Shown: one piece after another, positions 21,224 to 33,868 of the stretch
Layout of the letters: the number at the start of each line of letters is the position of its first letter
How positions within the stretch are numbered: the stretch's first letter is position 1
From: Lysobacterales bacterium 63-13
Lineage (GTDB): Bacteria > Pseudomonadota > Gammaproteobacteria > Xanthomonadales > Rhodanobacteraceae
Length of the DNA: 36,201 bases
Assembly (NCBI GenBank): GCA_001899855.1
Contig: MKWR01000003.1
Location: forward strand, 1-36,201
Direction: 5' to 3'
Notes under the pieces: model-generated
The model's database searches: none
The model's input: only the letters and a program-made list of their open reading frames with translations
What the model was told of the DNA's origin: nothing
Made by a program: the position numbers and the translations under genes

Positions 21224-22060
21224 ATGAGCGAGGACCCCCCCAGTAGTACCCAGCGTTCATGGTTTGGACGCCTTACCCACGCACTTTCCGGTGAAGTCAG
21301 CAGCCGCGAGGAGCTGATCGAGGAATTGCGCCTCGCCCAGGCCAATGGCCTGTTGTCCAACGACACCTTGTCGATGATCGAAGGGGCAATCAGGGTAACC
21401 GACCTGACCGTCGGCGACATCATGGTGCCGCGTTCGGAAATGGTCTCGATCCCGGCCGAGCACTCCTTGCAGGAGGTGCTCGCCATCGTCATTGAATCGG
21501 GTCATTCGCGTTTCCCGGTGCACGGTGACGACCACGACGAGATTGTCGGCATCCTGCTGGCCAAGGACCTGCTGCGCTGTTTCGCCGAGCACGGTGCCGA
21601 CGACATTCGCCGGCTGCTGCGCCCGGTCGCCCTGATTCCGGAGGCGAAGCGGCTGAACATCCTGCTCAAGGAGTTCCGCCTCGCCCACAACCACATGGCC
21701 GTGGTCGTCGATGAATACGGCGGTGTTGCCGGCCTGGTGACGATCGAGGACGTGCTCGAGCAGATCGTTGGCGACATCGACGACGAGCACGACGAGGAGG
21801 AAACGCCGAACCTGATCCAGCCGCTTCCGGACGGACGCTTCCTGGTCAATGCGATGACGCCGATCGAGAATTTCAACGATCGCTTCGAGTCGCGCTTTGC
21901 CCTGGAGGAATACGACACGATCGGCGCCATGGTGGCCGCCGAATTCGGCCATTTGCCGCAGCCGGGCGAGGAGATCCAGTTGGGCGGTTTCATGTTCCGC
22001 GTGACCAAGGGTGACAGCCGTCGCCTGCAGCAGCTTGCCGTGCGGATCCAGGAGGCATGA
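21224..22060 (+). CDS. corC: CorC/HlyC-family protein with tandem CBS domains
   Basis: The 278-residue protein has no transmembrane segment. Residues about 65-185 form a CBS pair, beginning VGDIMVPRSEMVSIP, and with VVDEYGGVAGLVTIEDVLEQIVGDI, the family signature. A CorC_HlyC domain follows (about 200-277). In E. coli CorC (YbeX) is linked to Mg2+/Co2+ efflux and to ribosome maturation and lies upstream of lnt. Here its TGA overlaps the ATG of a DUF4105 gene (ATGA). ATG 21224 was preferred because the sequence before it lacks family similarity; ATG 21209 is possible. A TACACT at 21181-21186 could be a -10 but lacks a clear -35. Confidence 0.9.
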   Translation: MSEDPPSSTQRSWFGRLTHALSGEVSSREELIEELRLAQANGLLSNDTLSMIEGAIRVTDLTVGDIMVPRSEMVSIPAEHSLQEVLAIVIESGHSRFPVHGDDHDEIVGILLAKDLLRCFAEHGADDIRRLLRPVALIPEAKRLNILLKEFRLAHNHMAVVVDEYGGVAGLVTIEDVLEQIVGDIDDEHDEEETPNLIQPLPDGRFLVNAMTPIENFNDRFESRFALEEYDTIGAMVAAEFGHLPQPGEEIQLGGFMFRVTKGDSRRLQQLAVRIQEA

Positions 22061-23298
22061 ACCGGCTGCTGGCGCTGGCTGCGCTTGCCTGTCTCCTGCT
22101 CGTTGGCGGCCGCGCGCTGGCGCAGGCCGCCGACGCGGCTGCGTCCAGTGCAGCGGCCCTTGAGGTCAGCCTGCTCACCGTCGGGCCGGGCGAGATCTAC
22201 TGGCAGCGGTTCGGCCACAACGCCATCGTCATCCATGACCCGGTGCGTGGCCAGGCGGTCAGTTACAACTACGGCATGTTTGACTTCGAGGAAGCCAACT
22301 TCTTCGTCAATTTCCTGCGCGGACGCATGACCTACCAGATCAGCGCCGAGGATCCTGCCGAGGAGATTGCCTGGTACACCGGCGAAGGGCGCTCGATCAC
22401 GCGCCAGGATCTGCGCCTGTCCGCGGCCCAGGCCAGCGCCTTGCAGGCCTATCTGGAAAACAACCTGCTTCCTGAAAACCGCCGCTACCGCTACGACTAT
22501 TTCACGGCAAACTGCTCGACCCGCGTTCGCGATGCCCTCGACTCGGTGCTCGGCGGAGCCTTGCATCGGCAGATGGTCTCGCCTTCGCGCGGCTTCAGTT
22601 ATCGCCTGCTGGCCGATGCGCTGATGACCCCGCAGTCCTGGCTGATGGCGGTGATCGACATTGGCCTCGGCCCGTTTGCCGACCAGCGCCTGTCGTACTG
22701 GAATGACAGCTTCGTGCCGATGCAGTTGATGGATCACCTGCGCGAGATGAAGGTTGCCGACGAGCACGGTGAACTGCAGCCCCTGGTCAAATCCGAGCAG
22801 GTCATCGCGAAATCACGCCTGCCCGCCGCGCCGGCCTTGCCACCTGACTTGCGCTGGCCGTTTCTTGGCATCGGCCTTGCCCTTGGCGTGCTGCTGCTGG
22901 TGTTGTCCTCGCGCCGCCAGTCCGCAGCCGCGCGGCGTGCCTTCGCCGTGCTTGCCTTCACGTTTTCGCTGCTCTGCGGCCTGATCGGCCTGGTCCTGCT
23001 CGGGCTGTGGGGTTTCACCGAGCACCAGGCGGCCTGGCGCAACGAGAACCTGCTGGTTTTCAGTCCGCTGTGCCTGCTCATGCTCGGCGCATGCTGGCGC
23101 TCGGCAAGGCCCGGCATGGGCATGTCTAGGTTCTCGCGCGTGCTGGCGCTGGCAATTGCGGTACTTGCCGCGTTCGCCCTGTTCAGCAAGATCCTGGCGA
23201 ATTTCCCGCAGGCCAACCTGCACTGGATCCTGCTGGTCCTGCCCAGCCATCTTGCGCTCGCGCGGGCGGCGCTGGAGCGCGCAGACAATCCGCATTGA
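22057..23298 (+). CDS. DUF4105 / Lnb-domain membrane protein, possible lipoprotein N-acyltransferase relative
   Basis: The 413-residue protein has a signal peptide (1 to about 23, cut after ALA) and a DUF4105 (Lnb N-terminal) periplasmic domain at about 35-230. Four hydrophobic helices follow in residues about 265-405. The family's candidate catalytic pair is present: H54 in WQRFGHNAIVI and C153 in TANCSTRVRD. YNYGMFDFE and FLRGRMTY are also typical. In Bacteroides the Lnb enzyme of this family N-acylates lipoproteins; whether this one does is inference. It overlaps corC by four bases, the place lnt occupies in E. coli. Most DUF4105 proteins remain uncharacterised. Confidence 0.8.
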   Translation: MNRLLALAALACLLLVGGRALAQAADAAASSAAALEVSLLTVGPGEIYWQRFGHNAIVIHDPVRGQAVSYNYGMFDFEEANFFVNFLRGRMTYQISAEDPAEEIAWYTGEGRSITRQDLRLSAAQASALQAYLENNLLPENRRYRYDYFTANCSTRVRDALDSVLGGALHRQMVSPSRGFSYRLLADALMTPQSWLMAVIDIGLGPFADQRLSYWNDSFVPMQLMDHLREMKVADEHGELQPLVKSEQVIAKSRLPAAPALPPDLRWPFLGIGLALGVLLLVLSSRRQSAAARRAFAVLAFTFSLLCGLIGLVLLGLWGFTEHQAAWRNENLLVFSPLCLLMLGACWRSARPGMGMSRFSRVLALAIAVLAAFALFSKILANFPQANLHWILLVLPSHLALARAALERADNPH

Positions 23299-23310
23299 TC
23301 GGGAGGGGTG

Positions 23311-23973
23311 ATGAATTCAAGCAAGCAAGCGGTGGCAATGCGTATCGATTTCGTCTCGGATGTTTCCTGTCCGTGGTGCGCAATCGGACTGCATTCACTG
23401 GAGCAGGCAATCGCGCAGCTTGGCGCGGCCATCGAGGTCGACCTGCATTTCCAGCCTTTCGAGCTGAATCCGCAGATGGCCGTCGAGGGCGAGGACATCG
23501 CCGAGCACCTGGTGCGCAAGTACGGCTCGACGCCGGCGCAATTGGCGGCGACCCGCGAAATGATCCGCGAGCGCGGTGCTGCCCTCGGCTTCACCTTCAA
23601 CCAGCGTGAGCGGATCTACAACACCTTCGATGCGCATCGCCTGCTGCACTGGGCCGGAATCGAGGGCAGCGGCAAGCAGGCAGCGCTCAAGCATGCCTTG
23701 CTGGCGGCCTATTTCACCGATGCCGTGGATGTTTCCGCGCATGCCGAGCTGGTACGCATCGTCGGTGCGGTCGGACTCGACGCCGGACGCGCAGCGAAGA
23801 TCCTCGAATCCGACGAGTTTGCCCAGGAAGTCTACGAGCGCGAACAGCATTACACCGGCAACGGCATCAATTCGGTGCCGGCGGTGATCATCAACAACCG
23901 GCATCTGATTTCCGGCGGCCAGCCGGTCGAAGTCTTCGCAGACGCCTTGCGCCGGATTGCCGACCAGGGCTGA
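23311..23973 (+). CDS. DsbA-family thiol oxidoreductase, FrnE-like
   Basis: The 220-residue thioredoxin-fold protein has a CPWC active site (C20-C23, in SDVSCPWCAIG), an inserted helical domain (about 60-165) and the cis-Pro loop region INSVPAVIINNRHLISGGQP. This is the FrnE/2-hydroxychromene-2-carboxylate isomerase-like subfamily of DsbA. There is no signal peptide, so it acts in the cytoplasm, probably on protein or small-molecule thiols. The Shine-Dalgarno GGGAGG at 23301-23306 precedes ATG 23311, 12 bases after the DUF4105 gene, and co-transcription is likely. Confidence 0.9.
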   Translation: MNSSKQAVAMRIDFVSDVSCPWCAIGLHSLEQAIAQLGAAIEVDLHFQPFELNPQMAVEGEDIAEHLVRKYGSTPAQLAATREMIRERGAALGFTFNQRERIYNTFDAHRLLHWAGIEGSGKQAALKHALLAAYFTDAVDVSAHAELVRIVGAVGLDAGRAAKILESDEFAQEVYEREQHYTGNGINSVPAVIINNRHLISGGQPVEVFADALRRIADQG

Positions 23974-24136
23974 TCCGGAAGTTGGCGAAACCACCGCCTG
24001 CAACTGCTCGGCAACTGCTCCTGCGTTGCTCTCGACGGCTGTTCCCGACGCCGTTCTACCGCATCCATCCATGGATGCGTACCTCCTGCATCCGTGCAGT
24101 CGTCCTGCGTTGCAGGCCTACATGCCGTCCATGGCA

Positions 24137-24165
24137 ATAAAAACACCCGGTCAAGCCGGATGTTT
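24137..24165 (-). terminator. Rho-independent terminator between convergent genes
   Basis: On the minus strand AAACATCCGG and CCGGGTGTTT pair over 10 bp with one G-U and a 5-base loop (24165-24156 with 24150-24141), then reach a T-run (GTGTTTTTATT). It lies 12 bases beyond the stop of the beta-propeller gene; on the plus strand it has one mismatch and may act weakly on the FrnE-like gene. Confidence 0.8.
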
Positions 24166-24177
24166 TCCACTTGCGGG

Positions 24178-25674
24178 TCAGTCGCCCTTCTTTTCCGCAG
24201 GCGCGGGCGCTTGCGGGTTGGGCTGCATGGACGGTCCCTGCTGGAGCATCTTGCGCCCTTCCTCCGGCGATGCCTGGCGAATCGGCACCGCATTGCCCGT
24301 GGAAATGCCCTTCTCGTTCCAGGCGAAATGCATGTTGCTGCGGAAGATGCGCACGGCTTCCAGCGCATCCTTGTCCTTGAGATCGCCATACTGGCCGTAG
24401 TGGTTTTTCTGGCTGTTGGCGATGAAATACAGATCGTTGCCGACGACGGTTCCATAGGTTGGCAGGTCGAACGCCGGATTGGCCGCATCGATCGGCATCA
24501 TTTTCACCACGCTCTTGCCGTCCTTGCTCAGGTGCAGGCGGATGACGCGATTGGGCGACATGCCGTTCTCGATCGCGACCAGGGTGCCATCATGCCAGTA
24601 CAGGCCTTCGATGCCACCAAGGACCAGGGTGGTCGTGTCATGCGCAAGTGGAAAGCCGCTGCCGGCCTTCAGGTCCGCGCCAAAGATGCCCAGCGCATAG
24701 TCGGCAAAATACAGGGTGTTGCCATCGTCACTGATGGCCATGCCGCGGATGCTGGTCAGCTTCGGATTGGCGACAACGAGCTTGAGGGCATCACCCTCGA
24801 CGGTGTAGATCTCGTTGAGCAGGCCGTCGGCGACAAAGACCTTGCCGTCCTTGCCGATGGTGATGCTGGAAAGCGTGTGCGTACGTTCATTCGACGGCAT
24901 GAGGATCTTGCCGAGCAGCTTGCCGGTCGACAGCTTGAACTTGAACAAGCCGGTCTTGTTGAAGTCCTCCTTGCGGAATCCCTTGAAATAGAGCGTCGAG
25001 GACGAGGTGACGTAAAGCAGGTCGCGCGGCGCATCGACGGCGATCGAGTAGACGCTCCACAGGCCGCTGCCGTCGGCCGGGGTGATGAACTCGCTCAGCT
25101 TGCCGTTCTTGTCGGCGATGCGCACCTGGCCGTCGCGGACACTGCCAACGAGGAACTTCTGCCGCTTCGGATCCCAGGCAATGGACTCGAACAGGGTGTC
25201 GCCCTTGGGCAGCTCGAAGGCGACCTTGCCTTCGCCAAACGGCTGCAGGTTCAGCTGCAGGTTCTGTACCACGTAGTCCCAGGCTTCGGTGCCGGTGACT
25301 TTCTCGAAGCGGGGATCGTCCTTGAGGTCGACGCCATAGCCCTGGGCCTTCATTTTCAGCAGCAGGTCATAAGTCTTGCTCTTGTCGCCCTGCTTGGCAT
25401 AGGTCAGGGCCAGCAGCATGCGCAGATCGCCGGAATCCGGATGCAGCGCGCTCATGCGTGCCAGGGTCCAGGCGAGGCGCTGCTGGTCATCCAGCCGTTC
25501 ATAGCCGGTGATCATGCGGTTGAGCACCGCCGGCGAGGTGATCTCGTTGATCTGTGCCTCGGTGAACGTCGTGGCGTCGCGTTGCGCTGGAGGCTTTGCC
25601 GCCGGAGTGTCGGCCAGGACCATCGGTGCAGGCAGCAGCAAAGCCAGACAGCAAAGCAATCGCTTGATATTCAT
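24178..25674 (-). CDS. Exported beta-propeller protein, SMP-30/NHL-like
   Basis: The 498-residue product has a signal peptide (1 to about 21, cut after VLA). A helical stretch of about 30-120 follows, with tetratricopeptide-like features (MLLALTYAKQGDKSKTYDLLLKMK). A beta-propeller makes up about 150-460, with repeated blades such as AWDPKRQKFLVGSVRDGQV, SSITIGKDGKVFVAD and GMAISDDGNTLYFAD. This resembles SMP-30/gluconolactonase or NHL propellers. The C-terminus is a Pro/Ala/Gln-rich tail. It is probably periplasmic; no catalytic function is evident. It is divergent from the NUDIX gene and has its own terminator. Confidence 0.75.
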   Translation of the reverse strand: MNIKRLLCCLALLLPAPMVLADTPAAKPPAQRDATTFTEAQINEITSPAVLNRMITGYERLDDQQRLAWTLARMSALHPDSGDLRMLLALTYAKQGDKSKTYDLLLKMKAQGYGVDLKDDPRFEKVTGTEAWDYVVQNLQLNLQPFGEGKVAFELPKGDTLFESIAWDPKRQKFLVGSVRDGQVRIADKNGKLSEFITPADGSGLWSVYSIAVDAPRDLLYVTSSSTLYFKGFRKEDFNKTGLFKFKLSTGKLLGKILMPSNERTHTLSSITIGKDGKVFVADGLLNEIYTVEGDALKLVVANPKLTSIRGMAISDDGNTLYFADYALGIFGADLKAGSGFPLAHDTTTLVLGGIEGLYWHDGTLVAIENGMSPNRVIRLHLSKDGKSVVKMMPIDAANPAFDLPTYGTVVGNDLYFIANSQKNHYGQYGDLKDKDALEAVRIFRSNMHFAWNEKGISTGNAVPIRQASPEEGRKMLQQGPSMQPNPQAPAPAEKKGD

Positions 25675-25756
25675 CGGGACAACCTTGGATGCTTACGGGA
25701 TTGGAGGCGGAGACAGACCACGCCGCTCCCGCGAAAGTTTCTTGGAGCCGATAACG

Positions 25757-26296
25757 ATGACCGAAACAGTCACGCTTTGCAATGGAACCTGGCTGCGCTT
25801 GCAGCGGCGCGGACGCTGGGAATATGCCGAACGCACCAACCCCGGCGGCGGCGTGATGATCATTGCCGTAACCCCCGGCGACAAGCTGCTGTTTGTCGAG
25901 CAATATCGACCGGCACTGGAATGCATGACCATCGAGATGCCCGCCGGCCTGGTCGGCGACATTCCGGAAAGTGCCGCGGAAAGCGCCATCGAGGCGGCCC
26001 ATCGCGAGTTGATCGAGGAAACCGGCTATGCCGCTGGGCGCATTGATTTCATCATGGCCGGGCCGACCTCGGCCGGCATGAGCAACGAGATCCTGGCGTT
26101 CGTGCATGCGCATGATCTGCATCGCGTCGAAGAGGGTGGTGGCGATGCAACCGAAGACATCATCGTGCATGAGGTCGCCTGCGCGCAGGCGGCGCAATGG
26201 CTGGTGCGCAAGATGGCGGATGGCTTCTCGGTCGATCCGAAGATCTTTGCCGGCCTGTATTTCCTCGAGCACGACAAGCTCATGCGCGGGATTTGA
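25757..26296 (+). CDS. NUDIX hydrolase, ADP-sugar pyrophosphatase-like
   Basis: The 179-residue protein has a Nudix box ending AIEAAHRELIEETGYAAG, preceded by EMPAGLVGDIPE, so the loop between Gly and Glu is longer than in the consensus. The upstream GGVMIIAVTPGDKLLFVEQYRP matches the ADP-ribose / nucleotide-sugar diphosphatase subgroup, which cleaves nucleoside diphosphates linked to another moiety with divalent metal. It is cytosolic. ATG 25757 was chosen as the first codon of the NUDIX fold; an upstream open frame to 25508 runs antisense through the propeller gene and is not coding. The exact substrate cannot be stated. Confidence 0.88.
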   Translation: MTETVTLCNGTWLRLQRRGRWEYAERTNPGGGVMIIAVTPGDKLLFVEQYRPALECMTIEMPAGLVGDIPESAAESAIEAAHRELIEETGYAAGRIDFIMAGPTSAGMSNEILAFVHAHDLHRVEEGGGDATEDIIVHEVACAQAAQWLVRKMADGFSVDPKIFAGLYFLEHDKLMRGI

Positions 26297-26350
26297 GCGG
26301 CGGCCACGGCGTTGCGCATCGCGGTTTTCCAACGGCCGCGCCGCGACAGC

Positions 26351-26746
26351 TCAGGTGCTGGTCAGCACCACGGCCTGCCAAAGCAGCAACGAGGCCATGC
26401 CAAGCAGGCAGAGCAAGGTCAGCAGCATGCCGATGAAGCGCGGCAGGCTCGCCCCGGCCGAGCGCGACAAGCCGATCGCATGCAGCAGGCGACCGAGCAC
26501 CAGGGCGATGCCGAAACCATGCACGATCACCGGCAGGGTCTGGCTCCACTCGACCAGCAACAGCAGCAACAAGGCCAGCGGCAGGTACTCGACCGCATTG
26601 GCGTGGGCGCGGATGCAGCGGGCCAGATCCTGATGGCCGCCATCGCCGATGCCGGTTCTCGTCGACAGGCGCAGGCGGATCACGCGGAATGAGAGTGCGA
26701 CGACCAACAGTGCCGAAATGGCGGCATAGACTGCAGTGATGTACAT
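26351..26746 (-). CDS. MAPEG-family membrane protein
   Basis: The 131-residue protein has four hydrophobic helices. It contains RTGIGDGGHQDLARCIRAHANAVEYLPLALLLL, which carries the MAPEG (membrane-associated proteins in eicosanoid and glutathione metabolism) RxHxNxxE signature. Bacterial members are microsomal-glutathione-transferase-like, but few are characterised. It is the last gene of the long minus-strand run and starts 9 bp after the TMEM43-like gene, without a clear Shine-Dalgarno. Confidence 0.88.
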   Translation of the reverse strand: MYITAVYAAISALLVVALSFRVIRLRLSTRTGIGDGGHQDLARCIRAHANAVEYLPLALLLLLLVEWSQTLPVIVHGFGIALVLGRLLHAIGLSRSAGASLPRFIGMLLTLLCLLGMASLLLWQAVVLTST

Positions 26747-26755
26747 GGCGGGATC

Positions 26756-27457
26756 TCAGGGTTGCTGGATGCGCGCGGGATCAAGCAATCGCGACGACTG
26801 CTGGATGCCGCTGAGGGTGACTTGTGCAGCCGGGACAATGCGGTAACGGATGCGCAGATCGCCGACTGCCGGATGTTCGCGGTCATTGCCGGAGACGAGC
26901 GCACCGTCGACGGCACTGAAACTGGCTGCGAGGTTCTCGGGAAACTCGTCCAGGCTGACCGGGCGCGGTGTCGATTCGAGGCTCGCGAGCAGCAGATCCA
27001 CATCCGGGACGAAGGCGCCAAGGCGGATGCCCTTGCCGGCAAAGCGCTCGCCCTGCAGCGGAAAACGGTCCGGATTGCGCTGCCCGGCGGATGTGCTGAA
27101 TCGCGTCGAGTCGATCAGGGTCGGCGACCAGGTCGTCGCCAGCGTGCACGTGCCCGCGCTGCAGTGTTCCTGCCACTGCAACATCTCGACTTCGCGAATG
27201 AGGACGATGGCATCGGCTGCCCGCAGGCCGAGCTGCGGATCCGTCGCCGGCTGCTCGACCGACAATCGTCCGGTCACGTTGACCAGGCGACCTTCATTTT
27301 CGGCATCGACCGAATCTGCCGCAACCGGGATCGCGGTGGTTGGCGACGACGGAGCGGAGACCTCCCGGTTGATCCAGACACCGAGTGCAAGCAACAGCAG
27401 CGCGAGCGCGCCGGCCAGCAGGAAAACGGCGCGGCGCTGGCGTGGGCGAGGGCTCAA
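26756..27457 (-). CDS. Short TMEM43-like membrane protein
   Basis: The 233-residue protein has an N-terminal membrane helix (about 10-28) followed by a soluble domain. That domain has the TMEM43/LUMA pattern: GRLVNVTGRL, a D..LGL stretch, REVEMLQWQEH, WSPTLIDSTRF, then NPDRFP and GIRLGAFV. Bacterial TMEM43 relatives usually run to about 300 residues or more and end in several membrane helices. Here the protein stops after RYRIVPAAQVTLSGIQ without them, 9 bp before the next gene, so it is a short form or a C-terminal deletion. Function unknown in bacteria. Confidence 0.6.
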   Translation of the reverse strand: MSPRPRQRRAVFLLAGALALLLLALGVWINREVSAPSSPTTAIPVAADSVDAENEGRLVNVTGRLSVEQPATDPQLGLRAADAIVLIREVEMLQWQEHCSAGTCTLATTWSPTLIDSTRFSTSAGQRNPDRFPLQGERFAGKGIRLGAFVPDVDLLLASLESTPRPVSLDEFPENLAASFSAVDGALVSGNDREHPAVGDLRIRYRIVPAAQVTLSGIQQSSRLLDPARIQQP

Positions 27458-27489
27458 CGGATCGCTTTCCGGAAGAGTGTGGCGGCGGC

Positions 27490-27981
27490 TCAGACCGAAT
27501 CGGGAATGATCACGGAGACCGCATCAATCTGCAGCCCGGCGTCTTGTGGCGCGCTGGCTCCGTCCTTCTTCAGATGTTCGATTTCCTCGGCACTGGCGGT
27601 TTTCTTGCTTATCGTGCCGTAGACGATGGCCGGGCCGCTGGCGTCCTTCGGCACGCCAAACGCATGCTCGTGCATGTTCACGCGCGCCAGCGTGCCTTGT
27701 TCGCTGCTCAGCACGACCCAGCAGCCCATCTTCTGGCAGACCTCGGTGATGCGGCCGCTGAAGGCGGCGGGCTTGCCGGCATGATCCTCGAGATGCGCGG
27801 CGGCAGTGTCCAGATCGACCGCCGCCGGCATCGTTGCCGGCAGGCGTGCCCCATAGACCGCACCGGCCGCGGTGGTCTCGACCGGCGTTGCCGGGGCGAA
27901 TTTCCTTTCGTGGTGGTCGGCATCCTTGGCCGCAAATGCGCTGCCGCAGATCAGCAGCGAAAACAGGAAGGCACTACGCAT
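27490..27981 (-). CDS. Exported DUF4920-like protein
   Basis: The 163-residue product has a signal peptide (1 to about 18, cut after FAA). The mature domain carries FSGRITEVCQKMGCWVVLSS, with two cysteines five residues apart, and a later GTISKKTASAEEIEHLKKDG. This matches DUF4920, an OB-like domain often with a Cys-pair that could bind metal or haem. It is likely periplasmic. GGAG lies nine bases before the start. It lies within a run of same-strand genes of redox and sulfur flavour (ggt, ferredoxin, MAPEG). Role unknown. Confidence 0.75.
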   Translation of the reverse strand: MRSAFLFSLLICGSAFAAKDADHHERKFAPATPVETTAAGAVYGARLPATMPAAVDLDTAAAHLEDHAGKPAAFSGRITEVCQKMGCWVVLSSEQGTLARVNMHEHAFGVPKDASGPAIVYGTISKKTASAEEIEHLKKDGASAPQDAGLQIDAVSVIIPDSV

Positions 27982-28026
27982 GGTGAATTGCTCCGGGGTG
28001 GGTCCGTGGAAAATCTGCCGCCTTGC

Positions 28027-28896
28027 TCAGCCTGCCAGCGACCATGCAGCCAGGGCGGGCATCTCGTCGAAGGTACTGTAACGGCCATTGTCGTCGCATT
28101 GCACCGAGGCCATCGCGCATTCGCTGTCATGCGTGAAAAACAGCCTGACCTTGCGCGCCAGCTTGTCGGCAAGAAATGCACGTTTCTCGTCGATCAGCAT
28201 TTCCGGGAAGCGATCGTAGCCCATGGTGATTGGCAGATGCACCCACGGTCGGCCGGGAATCAGGTCGGCGCAGAACACCACGCCGCCCTCGGGTGAGACG
28301 ATCTCGGCGAGCATCAGGCCTGGCGTGTGGCCATTGGAAATCGTGAAGCGCACGGCATCGCCGAGCACCTTCGCATGCGTGCCTTCGACGATTTCCAGGC
28401 GGCCGCTGTCAACCAGCAGTTGCGGCAATCCGGCGATGAACGAGGCGCGGTCGCGCGAATGCGGATTGAGCGCGCGCTGCCAGTGTTCGGCACCGACGAC
28501 GAAGGTCGCATTTGGAAACAGCAATTCCGGAGCATGGCCTTCGCGCCAGGCGGCAAGCAGGCCGCCGGCATGATCGAAATGCAGGTGCGAAAGCACGACC
28601 ACATCGATATCGGCATGCGCAAAGCCGGCTGCAGCGAGTGAATCAAGAAGTACGTGGCGGTCCTCGGCGACGCCGAAGCGGGCGCGCAATTTCGGCTCGA
28701 AGAACGCGCCGATGCCGGTTTCAAAGAGCACCGTCTTTCCCGCCAGGCCCTCGGCCAGCAGGCAGCGGCAGGCCAGTGGAATGGCGTTGTCGGCATCGGC
28801 GGCAATCCATTTCTGCCAGACCGCCTTCGGCGCATTGCCGAACATCGCGCCCCCATCGAGACGCTGGGAATTGCCCAGCAGCGACCAGAGTTTCAT
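28027..28896 (-). CDS. MBL-fold metallo-hydrolase, lactonase-like
   Basis: The 289-residue metallo-beta-lactamase-fold protein has HLHFDH at 104-109 (the HxHxDH zinc motif), then [26 protein letters not shown] and [17 protein letters not shown], which supply further metal ligands. The arrangement resembles the AHL-lactonase/alkylphosphonate subgroup, but substrate preference cannot be read. No signal peptide is visible. The gene follows ggt by four bases and may be translated from the same message. Confidence 0.85.
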   Translation of the reverse strand: MKLWSLLGNSQRLDGGAMFGNAPKAVWQKWIAADADNAIPLACRCLLAEGLAGKTVLFETGIGAFFEPKLRARFGVAEDRHVLLDSLAAAGFAHADIDVVVLSHLHFDHAGGLLAAWREGHAPELLFPNATFVVGAEHWQRALNPHSRDRASFIAGLPQLLVDSGRLEIVEGTHAKVLGDAVRFTISNGHTPGLMLAEIVSPEGGVVFCADLIPGRPWVHLPITMGYDRFPEMLIDEKRAFLADKLARKVRLFFTHDSECAMASVQCDDNGRYSTFDEMPALAAWSLAG

Positions 28897-28900
28897 CGGA

Positions 28901-31417
<2,517 letters not shown>

Positions 31418-31443
31418 CACTGCAACTCCTTGAGGGAAAGGGA

Positions 31444-32572
<1,129 letters not shown>

Positions 32573-32636
32573 CCGTTCAGGAGCACGAGTAGGGAGTGAT
32601 AGCATGCCGCGCATCCTTTCGACGTGTCACCCCGCA

Positions 32637-33851
32637 ATGCTCAAGTTCTGGAAGAAGAAGCCGGCTGTCGACAAGCCGGCTGTGGAGAAAGCCAACGAAG
32701 CCTTGCTGTACAAGGCGCCGGCAACAGCGCATTCGATAACCGAGGAGGTTCCAGCGGCTGCACTGCTCGCGCGCAGCGGACCGGTCACCCTTGCCGGATC
32801 GCTGCTGGCGCATCCGGAAATGGCGGATGAGCCGACGCGCATCGACCTCGACATCACCGAGGAACACCCGGTCGATTCGCGGCTCATCGAAGCAGCGGCG
32901 TCGGCGGAAAACGGGATCCCGGCACGGAAAAGCTGGCGGCAACGCCTTGCCGGAAGCGGCTTTGCCAAGGGCCTCGGCGGCCTCTTTGCACGCAATCCGA
33001 AGCTCGATGACGATCTGCTCGAGGAACTGGAAACCTGCCTGATCAGCGCCGATGTCGGCGTCGGCGCGGCGACCGCGATCGTCGAGGATTTGCGCAGGCG
33101 CGTGTCCAGGCGCGAGTTTGCCGATGCCGCAGCCTTGCTCGACGCCTTGCGCAAGCGCCTCGTCGAATTGCTGCAGCCAGTCGAGCAGCCGCTCGATGTC
33201 GGCGGACATCAACCGTTCGTGATCCTCATGGTCGGTGTCAACGGCGTCGGCAAGACCACCACCATCGGCAAGCTCGCGCACCGCTTCCTCGGCGAGAAGC
33301 GCAGCCTCATGCTTGCCGCCGGCGACACTTTCCGCGCCGCCGCCGTCGAGCAGTTGCAGAGCTGGGGCCAGCGCAACGGCGTGCCGGTGATTGCGCAATC
33401 TTCCGGTGCCGATTCCGCCAGCGTGATTTTCGATGCCTTGCAGGCGGCAAGATCGCGTCGGGTGGACGTGCTCATCGCCGACACGGCCGGGCGCCTGCAT
33501 ACCCAGTCCGGCCTCATGGATGAACTGTCCAAGGTGCGTCGCGTGCTGGCCAAGATCGACGCCGGCGCACCGCACGAGGTGCTCATGGTCATCGATGGCA
33601 CCACCGGCCAGAACGCGATCCACCAGGTCAGGCATTTCCGCGAGGCGATCGGCGTCAGCGGCCTTGTCGTGACCAAGCTCGATGGCACCGCCAAGGGCGG
33701 CGTGGTATTTGCCCTTGCCCGTGAATTCGGCCTGCCGATCCGCTTTGTCGGCCTTGGCGAAGGCCTTGAGGATCTGCGCGTGTTCGAGGCGCAGGCATTT
33801 GTCGACGGCCTGTTGCCGGCTTCGCTTTCAGGATCCGGCGGCGGCGCCTGA
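32637..33851 (+). CDS. ftsY: Signal recognition particle receptor FtsY
   Basis: FtsY is the SRP receptor GTPase that delivers ribosomes to the membrane for co-translational insertion. The 404-residue protein begins MLKFWKKKP, a typical basic membrane-docking start, followed by an acidic linker (A domain) and the NG domain. G1 GVNGVGKT is at 200-207, then DTAGR and TKLDGTAKGG. ATG 32604 in the same frame adds 11 residues and has AGGGAG upstream; 32637 has no Shine-Dalgarno but fits the family. The two starts with rsmD overlap on the CATG at 32603-32606. Confidence 0.96.
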   Translation: MLKFWKKKPAVDKPAVEKANEALLYKAPATAHSITEEVPAAALLARSGPVTLAGSLLAHPEMADEPTRIDLDITEEHPVDSRLIEAAASAENGIPARKSWRQRLAGSGFAKGLGGLFARNPKLDDDLLEELETCLISADVGVGAATAIVEDLRRRVSRREFADAAALLDALRKRLVELLQPVEQPLDVGGHQPFVILMVGVNGVGKTTTIGKLAHRFLGEKRSLMLAAGDTFRAAAVEQLQSWGQRNGVPVIAQSSGADSASVIFDALQAARSRRVDVLIADTAGRLHTQSGLMDELSKVRRVLAKIDAGAPHEVLMVIDGTTGQNAIHQVRHFREAIGVSGLVVTKLDGTAKGGVVFALAREFGLPIRFVGLGEGLEDLRVFEAQAFVDGLLPASLSGSGGGA

Positions 33852-33868
33852 GCACGACAGGAACCGGA

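Noticed and set aside
24094..26046. 650-codon plus-strand frame opposite the propeller gene
   Set aside because: The minus strand has a signal peptide, blades and terminator; the plus frame has none.
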